From Schizophyllum amplum (taxonomy: Eukaryota; Basidiomycota; Agaricomycetes; Agaricales; Schizophyllaceae): a stretch of 64,000 nucleotides of DNA. Below are positions 47,804-59,890 of this stretch, in pieces. The stretch covers positions 163,560 to 227,559 of the forward strand of contig VDMD01000046.1 in NCBI GenBank assembly GCA_007026445.1, read 5' to 3'. The notes beneath the pieces were generated by a model. That model did no database searches, was not told the origin of the DNA, and was given only the letters and a program-made list of their open reading frames with translations. Position 1 is the first letter of the stretch. Every line of letters begins with the position of its first letter. The translations under genes were made by a program, and so were the position numbers.

Positions 47804-50475
47804 TTATTGTCCCGCCTCTGTCTTGACGAAGGGGCCGTTCACGCACTGGAAGCCGACGTCGTTGGATATCTAGTGGACGTTAAGCATACGGGCTCTTCTC
47901 GCACGGAGAGAGCAGCACGTACGGTAGTCGCGTTGCACAACACATCCACTTGTGCACCGGTCTCTGTTTTCGGGAAGAGGTCCTTGGTAATAATGTTGGT
48001 CGCTGGCCGACTTGGGTCAGTCAAGACGATCAGTCAATGTGAGTCTTTACTTACCTGTCTCGGGATAAAGGTCGAAGATGACGATCTCTCTACCGGTGGC
48101 GTTTGCTACATAGTACCTGATCAAGGTCAGTGGCAGCGCTCAGGCAGCTTCGACGCCTGGGTAAGTACATACCAGCAGGGGTTGGAAACGCAGCTGCCCT
48201 CGACATAGGGGGTGCTGCGAGAGGGATGGGTAAGCATAACTAACGCAGGAGGGGGGCGTTGTACACTTGTGTGGGTTTATAAGACGCACTCGCGGATCGT
48301 CCCGGTGAAGTTCTGGAACGTGAAGTCCTCGATGTGCGTGCTGTTCGTGTCGGTGCTGTTGTTCTCGCCGACCTGGTTCTGCGTTAACGTGCTGAATCAA
48401 ACGCGGGGGGCATGACCTCGAAGCGCGAGGAGTGCGACATCGTACCTCCTGGTCCCAGTAGCTGCGCGCACGGAATTGCAGTGGTCAGTGAAGCATTCAC
48501 CCTTCTACAGATGCGGTGACAGCGTACTTTTGCGTCACGTATATCTGTGGCGAATATCAGTCCGATTGAAATGCCCTGCACCGAAGATGGTTCAGTAATG
48601 ATCAGCGTACCGGGAATGGCACGTCGTTGAAGGTGATGTCCTTCCAGGTGATGCTGTCAATGGGTTACATATGGCATGAACAAAGAGAGACGACGAAACG
48701 CTGGTGAAGAGACAAATCTCACTTGCGCGCGAGCCCGTTCCCGCCGAGCCAGCTCTTGAAGCGGGCGCCGTAGAGGGTGCTTTGCTATTGTAAGAGTTGA
48801 GCATGGCGAGATTGACTGAGTCGTTCACCGCTGACCATGGTGACGTTCTCGATGCTGCCAGCGCGAGGCTTAGCTGACTACCTCCACAGATATCAGAGCG
48901 AGCTTACAGGATATTCTGCACATCCGCCACGTCGCCGTTCTTCCCGAGCGAGCCGATGGAGAGGCCGTGGCCGCCTTCGCAGTACGAGTTGCTAAGAATG
49001 GGTGGAGCTCAGGATTGATACTGTGACATAGAGCAGGAACTCAGCAGGACGCACCGGAAGTGGATGTTCTTGGTGCCGGAGCCGACGGTTATGCAGTCGT
49101 CGCCGTTCACGATGTGGTTGTTCTCGAAGAGCATATCGGTGCCGCCGGCGGAGAAGCCTGGACATAGCGTCTTCGTTATACTTGTGGAGTTACGCAAGAG
49201 GCTTGCGATATCTTACCATCGCTGTAGAGAGGATGCGTCGGATGAGCGTGAATGCTCAAACGAGGGTCGAGCAGCACAGCACATACGTGTTGAACGGGAA
49301 GGCCTATCGTGTTTCGTGAGACGAGACATATTATAAGGGAAGCATCGGATCACTCACAGAGCTGTTGTCCGACGCGGCGAGGATCACGTTGTTGAATGCA
49401 TGCAAATTAGACGAGCCGCTAGTCTTGAAGTTCCATGCAATGGGCTGACGGAACGTGAGCGCCTTCGCTCGCTGCGGCGCCTGCAAAATCGTACCTTCCA
49501 TAACTTCATGTCGCGGATGACACCGTTGGTGATTTTGGAGAAAGACCAGCCGTGGGGGCGGTTCTCCTGGTTGTTCAGGTTCCACCACTGCGGGTAGTTG
49601 ATTTATACTGATATCGAAGAATAAATGATTGACTTTGACGACATCAGCAAGACACCAAATTGATGGCTGCCTTTTTGGGCTTTTTCGACCTTTTTCGGCT
49701 TGTCCCGCCAATCCGGCCCCTCTGCGCGTCCCTCTTCACAACCGACGATGGATGTATATGTCTAGAGTATATAGCCATACCAATGTATGTTTGTGGCAGT
49801 CTTGGAATATGCACGAAAATCCACGAAAAATATACCCACCACGTCAGGGTGACCGGCGGCGGGCTCGAACTTGCGGTCTTCGGGACATAGGCTTGTGGCC
49901 TTGGAGCTTTTCTGCTTTTTTGAGCTTGTCAAGCCTTGACAAGCTCAAAAAAGCAAATCACGATAACACTGATGGAACTGCTTGTCCGTGGGCGTCTACC
50001 CAGCCCCAGTTGGGGTCCTCTGAGCCGCGGAGGGTGACGTTGTCGCCGCCTGTGAAGGTGAACCTGAACCAAGTTAGATAGTCCGAACTGAAATTATGAG
50101 GCGCGACACGCACCAAGTCCCGGGGAAGTCATCGGAGGCCACAATCGGTAGTCAATTTCGATTGATCAGTGTTGCACGCCCGCTTTCTGTGTGCAGTGAC
50201 GCACCTTGAATGGTGGGTATATCCTCCGGGTATGTGAGGTTTCCCTCGATTAGTACCTCCACGTTCGTGAGCTCGGGGAAGATGAGCGGCGTCCAGATGT
50301 TGTAGGTGGTGCCCTTCTCGAAGAGGATTGTCGCGTCCTCGGTGTAGTTGGCGAGCGCGGTCGTCAGGCCGGGTACGTCGTCTGCGCCATCAATGTGAGG
50401 GACGACATATGTCGACCAGGCTCGTGCGCTACAGATGCCCGCGAGAGCTGCGATGAGATGGCTCGTGAAGCGCAT
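47804..50475 (-). CDS. GH28 polygalacturonase, probably exo-acting
   Basis: Secreted pectinase that hydrolyses galacturonic acid linkages in plant cell-wall pectin. A signal peptide (MRFTSHLIAALAGICSARAW) starts at 50475. Motifs in order are DPNWGWVDAHGQ, WWNLNNQENRPHGWSF, FPFNTDGFSAGGTD (first catalytic Asp), NGDDCITVGSG (catalytic DD pair), SYCEGGHGLSIGSLG (catalytic His) and FKSWLGGNG. The C-terminal region has VEGSCVSNPCW, TNIITKDLFP and CVNGPFVKTEAGQ. A dozen or so introns are required. Striking features are a 17-base exon (49303-49287) followed by a 5-base exon (49221-49217), which together complete FNTDG, and a 391-base intron (49978-49588) against the usual 50-65. The architecture resembles exo-polygalacturonases. 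All catalytic residues seem present. Confidence 0.9.
49913..49955. repeat. Perfect palindrome with 21-base arms and a one-base centre
   Basis: TGCTTTTTTGAGCTTGTCAA... at 49913-49933 is the exact reverse complement of 49935-49955, around a single C. It lies inside the long GH28 intron and could fold into a hairpin or cruciform. Confidence 0.9.
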
Positions 50476-51230
50476 GGGATGTTTGCGGATGAGGGAACGC
50501 GGAGGGATGGAGACTTTTTTTAACCTGCTTCTTATAGGTGCTGAGTTGTGTTCCCCGTGCACCTAGCATGTGACGGCGAGGCGACGGAGGGTGGGTGGGG
50601 TCTACGTCGGATGAGAGATGTCATGATCCAGAAGGACAGGTGACCTCGAGTGCGGACCGGTGGTAGAGAGCGTACGAACGAGCTATAAGCAGGTACGAAC
50701 ATGCTTCTCTACTTCGAATGCATGTCATTGCAGGCCGGGTATTGGAGGCCACGAAAGGAACCCCACTTGAACGATTTAGAAGGCGCATAACGATTGGCAA
50801 AGCAAGATAAGTTTTGACTGCGCCAATGAGATCATGACACTTGCGAACGTCGCAGCAGCATAGAGCCTTTGGAAGAGGGAAGGAGCACCCGCAAGGATTC
50901 AGGAAGTACTGGCATTGCCTTGCTCATGATGATGATGGTCGAGTTCAACAAGAAGGATCAAAATGTTTGGTTCCGAAATGAAGTCACACGTGATTGGTCC
51001 GTCGCGTCGAGGTTCGCGTCCGTCCGCGGCACGTCGGCAGCGGCGTCGCTTCGACTGTCACTTGTCCCCCCTCTCCTCAAGTTTTCCCAGCCTTTCTTCT
51101 TCATCGACCATCGATACCCTATCTATATTCTCATTCTTTCTCTTATATATTGTGTTTCGCATCTACTGGAATAATTTTGGTTCACATCCCCTCGGACGGT
51201 CCACATACGAATCGCGCGACAACAAGTCGA
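50476..51230. promoter_or_regulatory. Divergent region between the GH28 and RdRP genes
   Basis: The start codons face away from each other across about 750 bases. A TATA-like TATAAGAAGC (read on the minus strand, near 50533) lies about 60 bases upstream of the GH28 start. No named regulator site is supported. Confidence 0.4.
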
Positions 51231-54200
51231 ATGGCACCAAGGAAGAGCAAAGTGCGTGCGGATAGGTGGGGCTCAGCATACGCTAAAGGGCGGCCACCGC
51301 TTTCAAGGGAAACGTTGAATCGGACGACGAGTTCGACGATCTCGATGATCTCCCGCCCGGTTTCTGGGAGGAGGCCTCGCAGCTAGCCGGTGCGTGTTCC
51401 GGATAGATCGCCTAGCGCACGCACTGAAGAGACCTCAGCTACTATTCCTGACAAGTCAATAGCGTTCAGCCGGACGCCATCCCTGCCCTCGTCTGCATCA
51501 TGTCCTCCCGTGACGCCTCAGAAGGGCACGACAAAGGCCTCGCACAACCATCGTGCAGCTCAAATCTCTCACTCGATCTCTGCATGTACGTAGCTCTCAG
51601 CTTCTTTTAGGCGTCGTCTTATACGCCCTCCAAGCACCCGAAGTGTTCCGCACCCAGTATCCAGATACTCCGAGCGGCCGGCGTACGGCGCTGCTTCAGC
51701 AGAGCATCTCTGCAGGTGAGCTTCATCTTGTTCATCTGAGATACACTTGTCTCAAACCTATCCTCAGCGTTCTCTGCCCAAGCCTCAGGTTCCTTTGCGA
51801 ATTTGTCGCCTTTGAAGAGTGAAGCAGCACCCCGCCGTCCTCAAACGCAGACCATTTCCCCACCACCACGTGCCACATTTTCGCAAGCTATCAGTCAATG
51901 GACCAGCGGAAGCCACGATACAAGTATGTCTTCGGAGTCATATGTTGCATCTCGGACACCCGCTCATGGCCCTGCAGCGCCACCCGCCCGCTCGCCTGCA
52001 CGAGCAGACTCTGTATCCAGCACATTCTCGTGGGTCTCTGATGTGCAAGCCTCGCCCGCGCCGCCGCCTTCCTCTATCTCACAAGCAATCAAGCAAAGGG
52101 CGGATGGATCCCGCGACATGTGTACGTGTTTATGATGCATATGCCTGTAACTTATAAACTAACGGCTCTGTAGCCCCGTCTGCACGGGCATTTGCGCGCA
52201 CTGACTCAATGTCTAGCGAGTCCTCATGGGTGTCGACATGCCCACCCTCGCCCGTATTCGATACGTATCCGTCCCGAAGTACCACCATGGACTCTATCGA
52301 CCCTCACACCACGTACCAAGACAAGCATTGGACAGCGCGCGACAACACCCGTCCCCAACACATCACCAGCTCTCCGCAAACCACGCTGGTCGACGATCTC
52401 ATTGACCCAGCGCTACCCGCCGGCACCACCACCCGCCCCATGGTCTTTGAACCCCCGCGTACCCCGCCTTCCGGCGTCAAGCCGCTCGGCACCCTCTTTG
52501 GCGGACGCCTCGCGCGCGACCTCGACCTCGTTGAGATCGCCCACGACCGCGCCACGCAGGCCCTGTTCGACACGCTCGACATTCCCTGGGGCGTCCAGTA
52601 CGAGATCGTCCGTGGCGTGCTCAACGGCGAGTGGGACTGGGCCGCCGTCACCCGCGACCGGCTACTCCAGCTGCGCGCCTCCGACGAGCAGTGCGCTCCG
52701 CGCGCGCGCGACGTGTTGCTGGGGCGCGATGGCCGCGGGCGGCCGCCTACTCTCGCGCGGGTGGCCGCCTTCCGCGAGCTCGACCTGGAGCAGAAGGCGC
52801 TCGTGGAGGGACGTGGGCGCGGGCTCGGGCTGATGGGTCCCTGGGAGGAGGAGGGCCTCGCGGAGGACTGGTTCGGCGGGAAGATCCAGCAGGTTCTGAG
52901 GCTCTCCCGGGCGTCGAGCTCCCAGGGTGGCATGCCGTTCGAGTTCCGGTTGCAGCCGATGGAGCAGCGGCGGTCGTACAGGCTTGCGCGGCGCCTTGGG
53001 TCGAGGCGGATCTTGCAGATGCGGTTCGAGAAGGAGTTTGGGGATCCGGCAAAGGAGGGCGAGGGTGGGGTGGCGGAGTTTCTGGCGAGGAGTAAGTTTG
53101 TGCTGTGTGGACGGGTGTATGTGCCGTTTGCGAGCAAGGATGGAAGTGCGTATATGGTGGAGGTGGATGAGGATTACGAGCGGAGGGCGAGGGAGGCGTG
53201 TGGAGACCAGTATAGGCTATCGCTGGAGGAGCTGATCGAGTCGGAGAATCCGTGGTGATGAACTCCAACCAGGTATGTTCAGAGTGATTCTCGACGGGTC
53301 CGGAAGCTGACATTCAGCAGCCTATCACGAAATGGGTGACCCGGTTCTCCTTGTCATTCTCTACCTCTATTCCGGCAGTTGAGTTCGACGAGGAGAACAT
53401 GTTCTTGATCGAGGACGAGTGTGAGCATATCATTCCCTTCTATCTATTGTCGCTGAGATATGAATCCAGATGCCACCGGGTGGGACCGTTCCTTCGGCTC
53501 CCCACCCGCCGAGCAAATCATGACCGACGGCTGTGGCTTCATCAACAGCACCGCGCTCACCCAGATCGCCAAGCGCTTCCAGCTCGTGCATGGCATGCCC
53601 ACCGCGATCCAGGGGCGCATCGCCGGCGCGAAGGGCATGTGGATGCTCCATCCTTACGACGACGACGACGCACCGCGTATTTGGATCCGGGCGTCCCAGA
53701 ATAAGATCAAGCTGCCGCACCTCGAACGCTGGCACCGCATCCTTGACTTGCTCAAATTTGCGCAGCCGGTCAGTGTTTCTTGCTGTTATCCTCACTCCTC
53801 CTATCCCACCGTCCTGACGTCGTATCGTCCAGCCCACGGCTTCCGGCTTCGACCTGTCCGAACAGGCCGTGCTCAACCTCGCGCACAACGGTGTCCCCGA
53901 CTCGGCTTTTGAGACCCTCACCGCTGACGGCCTTCGTGCGCGCACGGAGCCTTTCCTCAACTGGGACCTACATCCCGCGGCGCTCTGGAAGGCCGTCAGC
54001 GACATCGGCAACGTCACCGGCTCACGGCGCGTGCGCGGGAGCCAAGTCTTCCACCGGCTCGTCAGCGCGTATCGGCAGACGGGTGCGGACGCCGACGTGC
54101 TGGGCGGTGTGGAGGACGCGGAAGTGGACGAGCAGCTGGAGGCGATGACGATGGGGCGGGATCCGTATAGCGGTGGTACGTTAGTTTGTTTGGTTGATCT

Positions 54201-56058
54201 GAATGAGGTTATGGTGCTGAGCGAATTGCTTCAGCACCGCGGGCGATGCACGAAGTGGCGTGCGAACTGATCCAGGCGGGGTTCAGGCCTCAGACGAACG
54301 ACGCTCTGCGCGACAAGTTGGAGAAGATATTGGAAATGACCTGCCAGGCCGCGGTAGAGGAATACAGGGTTCCGGTTCCCGATTCGCGCGGGATGAATGC
54401 GTTTGTGGTGCCGGGTAAGTGGACCTGCTAGGGGGCACAGGAAAATCGACGGAGCTGAAGAGCATGACTACAGATCCGCTCGGCGTGCTGAAAGAGGGGG
54501 AGATCTTCTACAAGGCATCAGAGTCGTTCTTGGACCCGCAAACGTCGACGCTGGTCTCATACATAGAGGGCGAAGTCATTGTGAGTTCAAGTACTGTCAT
54601 CCTAAGTTGAGGCTAACTGTCGGCGTAGGTCGGTCGGTGAGCATGGTCGCCGAGACGGCTCTATCGTCCGCTTACATTCTACGACTTTGACAGATACCCC
54701 ATTCGTCTCCCGTCCGACGTTCGTAAGGTCACCGCCGTCAATATCGCCGCGCTCCATAAGTTCACAGACGTGATCATTGTGCCGACGGTGGGCGAGCGCT
54801 CGCTAGTCAGCCTGCTATCAGGAGGTGGTGCGTGTCCTTTGCCCTTTTCCCCTCCGTATCACCTTGTTCATCCTCCCTTGCTTTGCCTTGCTCCTTGTTC
54901 TTCATGCCGTTGCTCACGCACGCGAATGACAGATTGCGACGGAGACATCCTGTTCCTCCTTCGCGGCATATTTGCGAAAGACTTCACAAATTGCTCATAC
55001 AGCGAGCCGACGCGCGACTTCATGGAGCGCAACTTCGAGAAGGAGCGGGAGACGATTGCGGATTTTTGCGCACGGGTTGGCAGCACGCAAAGATTGCACG
55101 ACCCCGCGAGCGCCGCAGCGGAGAAGCAGGCAGCACTCGCCCGCGTCTTCCTCGCCGAGTTGGGAGACTCCAAGGTTGGGCTATACAGCGTGTATCACGA
55201 CAAGGCGATCGCAAAGCTGGGCTATGGGGCGCCGGAGACGTTGCGGATTGCGCGTATGTGCGTTGCTTTATTAAATACCACATCCCTTCCAGCTAATCAA
55301 CGTCTGGCAGGTTCAACACTCTGCTTGATGCAAAGAAGACGGGCGTGCGGGTGAAGCCCGATGTCGCGGCCGCCGACAGCGCACAGTTCGGCGGCCCACC
55401 GGTGTCGGACAAGGAGAAGCCCCACGTCTTGCGTGCCCTCCGAGGCGCGGCATGCCATACCAAGGGCCAGATCATGGGCGAGTTTGCGCGGATGGGCGAA
55501 GAATGGGCGCGGAAGATCGAGCGAGCGCTGGCGGTGCCCAATGCCGATCGTGACCAAGACCTCCTCGCCCCGCGCACACGCGTTGCCCGCATCCTCTCGC
55601 GCGAGGTGGCCATCCTGGACGCGCATGTGAAGGCCATCTACCCCTTGTGGCTTAGCAAGTGGCGCCGGCCGCCTGGGTGGATGCCTGAGCATGTCGAGCG
55701 GTCGGCGCCGCGGAAGAAGAAGGGCAAAGGGGAGAAGAAGGACGATATGCTGGAGGTGACGAAGGCGTTCTGGGCGATATGTGACGACAATGAGGGACAG
55801 TCAGAGGACGGCTGTGGGGACGCGGATGGGCTTGGTGTGCTGCGCGCCACAGGCGCGCTGCCTGCGGTCCTGGCGTCCTGCGCGTATACAGCGCATCAGA
55901 GCGGATACTTCCCCTACTCGGTGGCATTCCGGGACTTGTGTCGAATCAAGGCGCAAGTGGTGGGCGATCTGCCGTGCATTAGGGCGGTGGATGAGGTGAA
56001 GACGATCCCGGCGTCGGCGATGCCGTACTTGGGTTTGGAGGATGCGGAGGCATGGTGA
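51231..56058 (+). CDS. RNA-dependent RNA polymerase of the RNA-silencing pathway
   Basis: Cellular RdRP that copies single-stranded RNA into double-stranded RNA for Dicer (quelling-type silencing). The protein has roughly 1,300 residues after splicing a dozen or so short introns. A Ser/Pro-rich N-terminal region begins MAPRKSK and shows loosely repeated SQAIS/SSES units. The conserved core follows: RVYVPFASKDGSAYMVEVDE, TRFSLSFSTSIPAVEF, MTDGCGFIN, VHGMPTAIQGRIAGAKGMW, the catalytic GGDCDGDILFLL (DxDGD box near 54826-54950, its first Asp codon split by an intron), and later GAACHTKGQIMGEFARMG. It ends MPYLGLEDAEAW. All catalytic residues are visible. The N-terminal exons are less certain than the core. 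Confidence 0.9.
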
Positions 56059-56217
56059 AGAAAGGAGGGGGCAGAAGGGAGGAAGGGAAAACTCTACGGC
56101 ATTTATGATGAATGAAAAATCCTCGATTTCGGTCTATCACGCCTCGGGCGTGCATAACGGTCACGGGCTGGTGGCTATTACTCGTATAGAATAAGTATGT
56201 TCACTGCAGCACCCTCC

Positions 56218-57341
56218 CTACGTTTCAAAGAACCCATCCGCGTAAGGAACGCGGGGAGATTCATAGAAAGCATCCATGAACTCCTCGAAGGTGGGCGCCT
56301 TTACATCCGGATAAAGCTCCTGGAAGTCGAGCGCGCCCGCTGCCTTCGCCTTCGCTGCGGTGTTGTCCCCGCGGATGTACAAGCTGTACCTGTACTCCTC
56401 CACGTAGCGCATCACTATCTGCTCAATCGGTGCAGTCCGAGCAGCTTCCAGCTGCTTCATGAACTCCGCCTCAGGGATCTACCAAGACGTCAGACTCAGC
56501 ACTCATAGCTGGAGGACGAAAAAAAAAACATACCACTTTCCTCTTCTGCTGCACAAAGTCACTACCCAGCCTGCGCTCCGTGTGCGCCCAGCCCTGGTTC
56601 TGGGTCTTCTCGTCCTCCCATATGAACACCGTCTGGTTAAGCGTGCGGTCATCCTTGATGACGCGCGCCACGTAGTCGCCGATGTGAGAGAGGTTTGTGA
56701 GAGCGAGTGGCACATCGCCAGTGCCCACGACCTCGCGCGTCATATCGGCCAAGAAGCCCGTCAGCTGCGCGGGCCAGGGAAGGACCATCTGCATCCAGTA
56801 TCCCACTTCGACGAAGGTGTACCCGAGGCCGGACTTTTTGATGTATTCACGAATGGCGAGTTTCTGCTCACAAAGGTCAGCCATTAAACAACCCGACGCG
56901 CGACGGTTGTGGACATGCCTGATCATGAAGGTACATGACGCCTGTGGGGGCCTCGGTGGCAAAGTCGTCCGGGACGAAGCGCTTGACGCCGACCGCCTTG
57001 GCGGCCTCCACGATGTCCTTCTGCGCTTCGAAGCAGTCCGCAGGCAAGGTGGCGATGACGCTGTCAGCCCCCGTCAGGATCTCCCTCAACCGTTCTTGAG
57101 TAACGGCGAGAAGATCCGCCTGATGAACGGTCACGCCGCGCTCCGCGAACTTGACAAGATTTGGCTTGGAGGGATTGCGAGCGACGGCGGCGACGCGCTG
57201 GGCTCGAGTTCAGCTTAGCCCGTTGACTGAACCAGAATAGTGACTTACGAATTCGCCGCTGCGTAGGAGACCTTCAACGATGGATCGGCCTGTCTCTCCG
57301 GATGCGCCAAAGACGACAACAAGGGGTTTCTGTTGGGACAT
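56218..57341 (-). CDS. NmrA-like NAD(P)-binding protein
   Basis: Atypical short-chain dehydrogenase of the NmrA/isoflavone-reductase type. The N-terminus MSQQKPLVVVFGASGETGRS holds the GxxGxxG dinucleotide-binding motif. It continues IVEGLLRSGEF, VAAVARNPSKPNLV, GADSVIATLPADC, VKRFVPDDFATEA, YTFVEVGYWMQ, NLSHIGDYVARVI and ends GFFET. Such proteins bind NAD(P) and act as redox-sensing regulators or as reductases; which applies here is not shown by the sequence. About four exons are needed, with introns after SGEF, after YLHDQ and after QKRKV. It converges with the RdRP gene, the stops being about 160 bases apart. Length (about 320 residues) is usual for the family. Confidence 0.85.
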
Positions 57342-58335
57342 GGTCGAGAGAACGATGAAGATGGGAGTAATATGATTGTGGGCGACTGATGAACGGGCTT
57401 CACTACGGTCTGAAGCTACTTATAGTCGACAATGGCAGCAGACGGGTTTTGCCTCCGCGCTGAGACCGGCTTCGCTGAAGGATGTAAAGCGATGGCAGTA
57501 GACGTCTTCGGCATCGTAGCGCGATGAACACGGGGAATGAACGACTCACGGCACGCATCGAGTCGAGCTGGTTACATAGGCCGAGTTGCTCGGCTAGAAC
57601 TTCAGTCTCTAGGTCTGAACGGCCTCTCGTACTGGGCTCAATCGATAGGCCAGCCCCTGCCGGTGGGTAATATGAATAGAATTGTGCGCACGGTCGGCGA
57701 GAAATCGCTATATGACATATTTCACGGCGACTCAAGAGCTTGTATCATGTTGTTTGCCAGCAATCCATTGCCCGCCGGGCCCGGGAATTGATTTATCAGC
57801 AAGTCCGCACGTGCAGGGCTCAGCAGTAAGTCATGTCGAGGAACGTCCAATACTTACAGAGCTTGACACTCACAAGTCAGGACCAGTCAATGGTGCAGTA
57901 GCAATGATATCGATAAAGATGCGGAAGAACAAGGCGGAAACAAGAAAGAAACTGCCTTTTCGAAGTGATCAACGCCACGAAGTTCGAACGGACATCACCC
58001 CTCCTCCCTGCCTCCTCCCCCCCGTCCAAAATGTGTGCGTTGACAAGGTGTGCGCTGACCAGAACCTTGACGCATCGTAAGTATCAGACTTCTGTGCCGT
58101 CTCCCTGCTTCTTCTACCTTGCCTGCTGCGTCCCGCATGAGTTCCCCTCTATCACGTGTAGTAACCTTCGCCTGTTCAACATTGCGCGACTGCCTTCTGT
58201 AAAGTAGAATTTATCACAAATAGAGTGCGTGCAAGGCCCAGGCAAAGCCTGTCAGGACCCATTATATTGGTACATTATTTTTGTTCTCAGTCCATGAATG
58301 TGAATAGTCGAGTTACGGATCCTCCGACGAGTACC
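57342..58335. other. Intergenic, nothing recognised
   Basis: This holds the promoter side of the NmrA-like gene. Short open frames on both strands lack family resemblance. Confidence 0.4.
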
Positions 58336-58735
58336 TCAGTGCTTGATGCCCTTCTCCTTCAACCTCAGTTCATCCTCTTCCTGCAGTTCTGCGTCCACCT
58401 TCGCTCCACGGCTCGGCTCGTTGCCGTGCGCTTGTGCGGGTTTTAAAGGGTCCTCGACCGTCCGCGGCTTGGGTGATTCTGCCTTCTCGGCGGCGGCGAG
58501 ACGGTTGCCAATGGTGCGTTGGTCTCTAAGATGCGGGTTAAGCACGTGTAACTTGATGAGGGCTCTCAGAGCCAGCAGAAACGAGGACTCACTTCGAATC
58601 CAAGTTCTGGTGCGAATTCGGTGCACCCGCGTCGAACGGTGAACGCTCATGCTGAATGTTGTCCTTGTGCTCGCGCTGGTCGCCATCGTTGTAGATCTGC
58701 GAGTTGCCAACGTTGGATTGCATGGCGCCAGACAT
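58336..58735 (-). CDS. Small hydrophilic hypothetical protein
   Basis: Two exons joined by an intron of about 70 bases give roughly 110 residues. The protein starts MSGAMQSNVGNSQIYN, is rich in charged residues and Asn/Gln, and ends EEDELRLKEKGIKH. The splice joins NLDSK to DQRTIGNRLAAAEKA in phase. No hydrophobic segment or known domain is present; it is probably disordered and cytosolic. Comparable short proteins are common in agaricomycetes, but I cannot name a family. A TATA-like TATATAAGG (minus strand, near 58825) lies about 90 bases upstream, followed further out by three direct GGTGACAT copies. Confidence 0.6.
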
Positions 58736-58863
58736 GTTGTGAGAAGGTGTGATGGGTGGTGATATTCGAATGGGTGGGTGGTTATGCAAAAGCAAAGTGC
58801 AGGACGCAATCTCCCTCCCGCCTTATATACGACTGCCCTCCTTCCGCGCAGCGCGTGCGCCAA

Positions 58864-58894
58864 GGTGACATAGTGGTGACATCCCGGGTGACAT
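58864..58894. promoter_or_regulatory. Three GGTGACAT repeats upstream of the small hydrophilic gene
   Basis: Direct copies lie at 58864, 58875 and 58887, i.e. 11 and 12 bases apart, about 130-160 bases upstream of the start codon at 58735. The near-helical spacing suggests a cooperative factor-binding site. The factor is unknown; the third copy extends to TGACATCA, one base from a CRE/ATF site. Confidence 0.45.
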
Positions 58895-59218
58895 CATGTA
58901 TCGTCGTGGAGTGGGCGCTTGTCGAAGAACGTGGCCCCGCGTCCGCGGAAATGTCGTCACAAGTCGAACCGCACGTGAAGCTGAACAGGCACGTGGTCTG
59001 CGCCCCATTGCTCAGTACGAGCGGTTATGGCCCAAAGTCCGCCCCTCAGCCTGGTCGGTGGCAGCGCGGGACGTCTCAATACACTGAGATACCTACCGCT
59101 ATCGCATATGCACGAGTCTTTTCGAATTCGCCCGTCACTGTCCCACCTCCCTCGCCACACTCCACCAAAACCTGCATATTCATTTCAGCTGCGTCCATGT
59201 AGATCAGCCGATACAAAA

Positions 59219-59890
59219 TTAACCTACATCGCTCCATGAGCGCGTCCTCTGACCTAAGAGCCCGTACAGACGGCTCGAAATCCTCCGTTCGATTGGGGCG
59301 AAGACGGCCACGAAGCCACCCTCGGCCGCAGCCTTGAGGTGGCTGGGGTCGTAGAACGGGTCGCCCGCACCGCCCGTAGTGTAGGCGCAGCCGTGGACGT
59401 AGGCCAGGACGGGCTTCTTGGTCCCGGGGTCACATCGGCCGGGCGCTGAGGTGGTGGGGGTCAGTACCATGGACAGCTCAGCAGCAGGATTGTGCGCGCT
59501 CACTTCAGGAAGAGGCAGTCCTCGCTGGAGACGAGGGTCGCTGGAGGTGGTGTCAGCGCCTCCATACCAGCCTTGGGGACATATAGGAGGGTGCGAGACG
59601 GCCTTGATTGTACTTACCAGACACGGGGCTGGGCGGCGGGGAAGGTGCTCGCCATCTACTGGGTTCTGCCGGAAAGGATCAGTAGTCGACAAGGCATCAG
59701 CGGAAAAAGCCATGCGTACCGACTGGCGCATCTGCATAGAGGCAGTCGGTCGTGTTCCCCGCGCTGTCAAACTTCCCGGTGTACTGGGCGTACCCCAAAT
59801 CGACTGTGGGCACGTCGGTGGACCGCTGGATGGGAATCGGGCTGACGAGGAAGATGACGCGCCTGCTGCGTAGCAATCGTAGTTGACCAT
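59219..59890 (-). pseudogene. Truncated type-B carboxylesterase relic
   Basis: Pieces of the N-terminal third of a carboxylesterase are readable in different frames: VDLGYAQYTGKFDS, TDCLYADAPVG, WRAPSPPPSPVS, PPICPQGWYGG, ATLVSSEDCLFLK and VHG.AYTTGGAGDPFYDP. At least two frame changes are needed. The block that should read YRLGVFGF is corrupted (RRISSRLYGLLG). The region that would carry the catalytic Ser is absent. The order parallels the intact gene at 33.8-36.0 kb. It is a decayed, 3'-truncated copy. Confidence 0.75.

Noticed and set aside
52304..53137. 277-residue minus-strand open frame
   Set aside because: It lies wholly antisense to the RdRP coding region and has no family resemblance.
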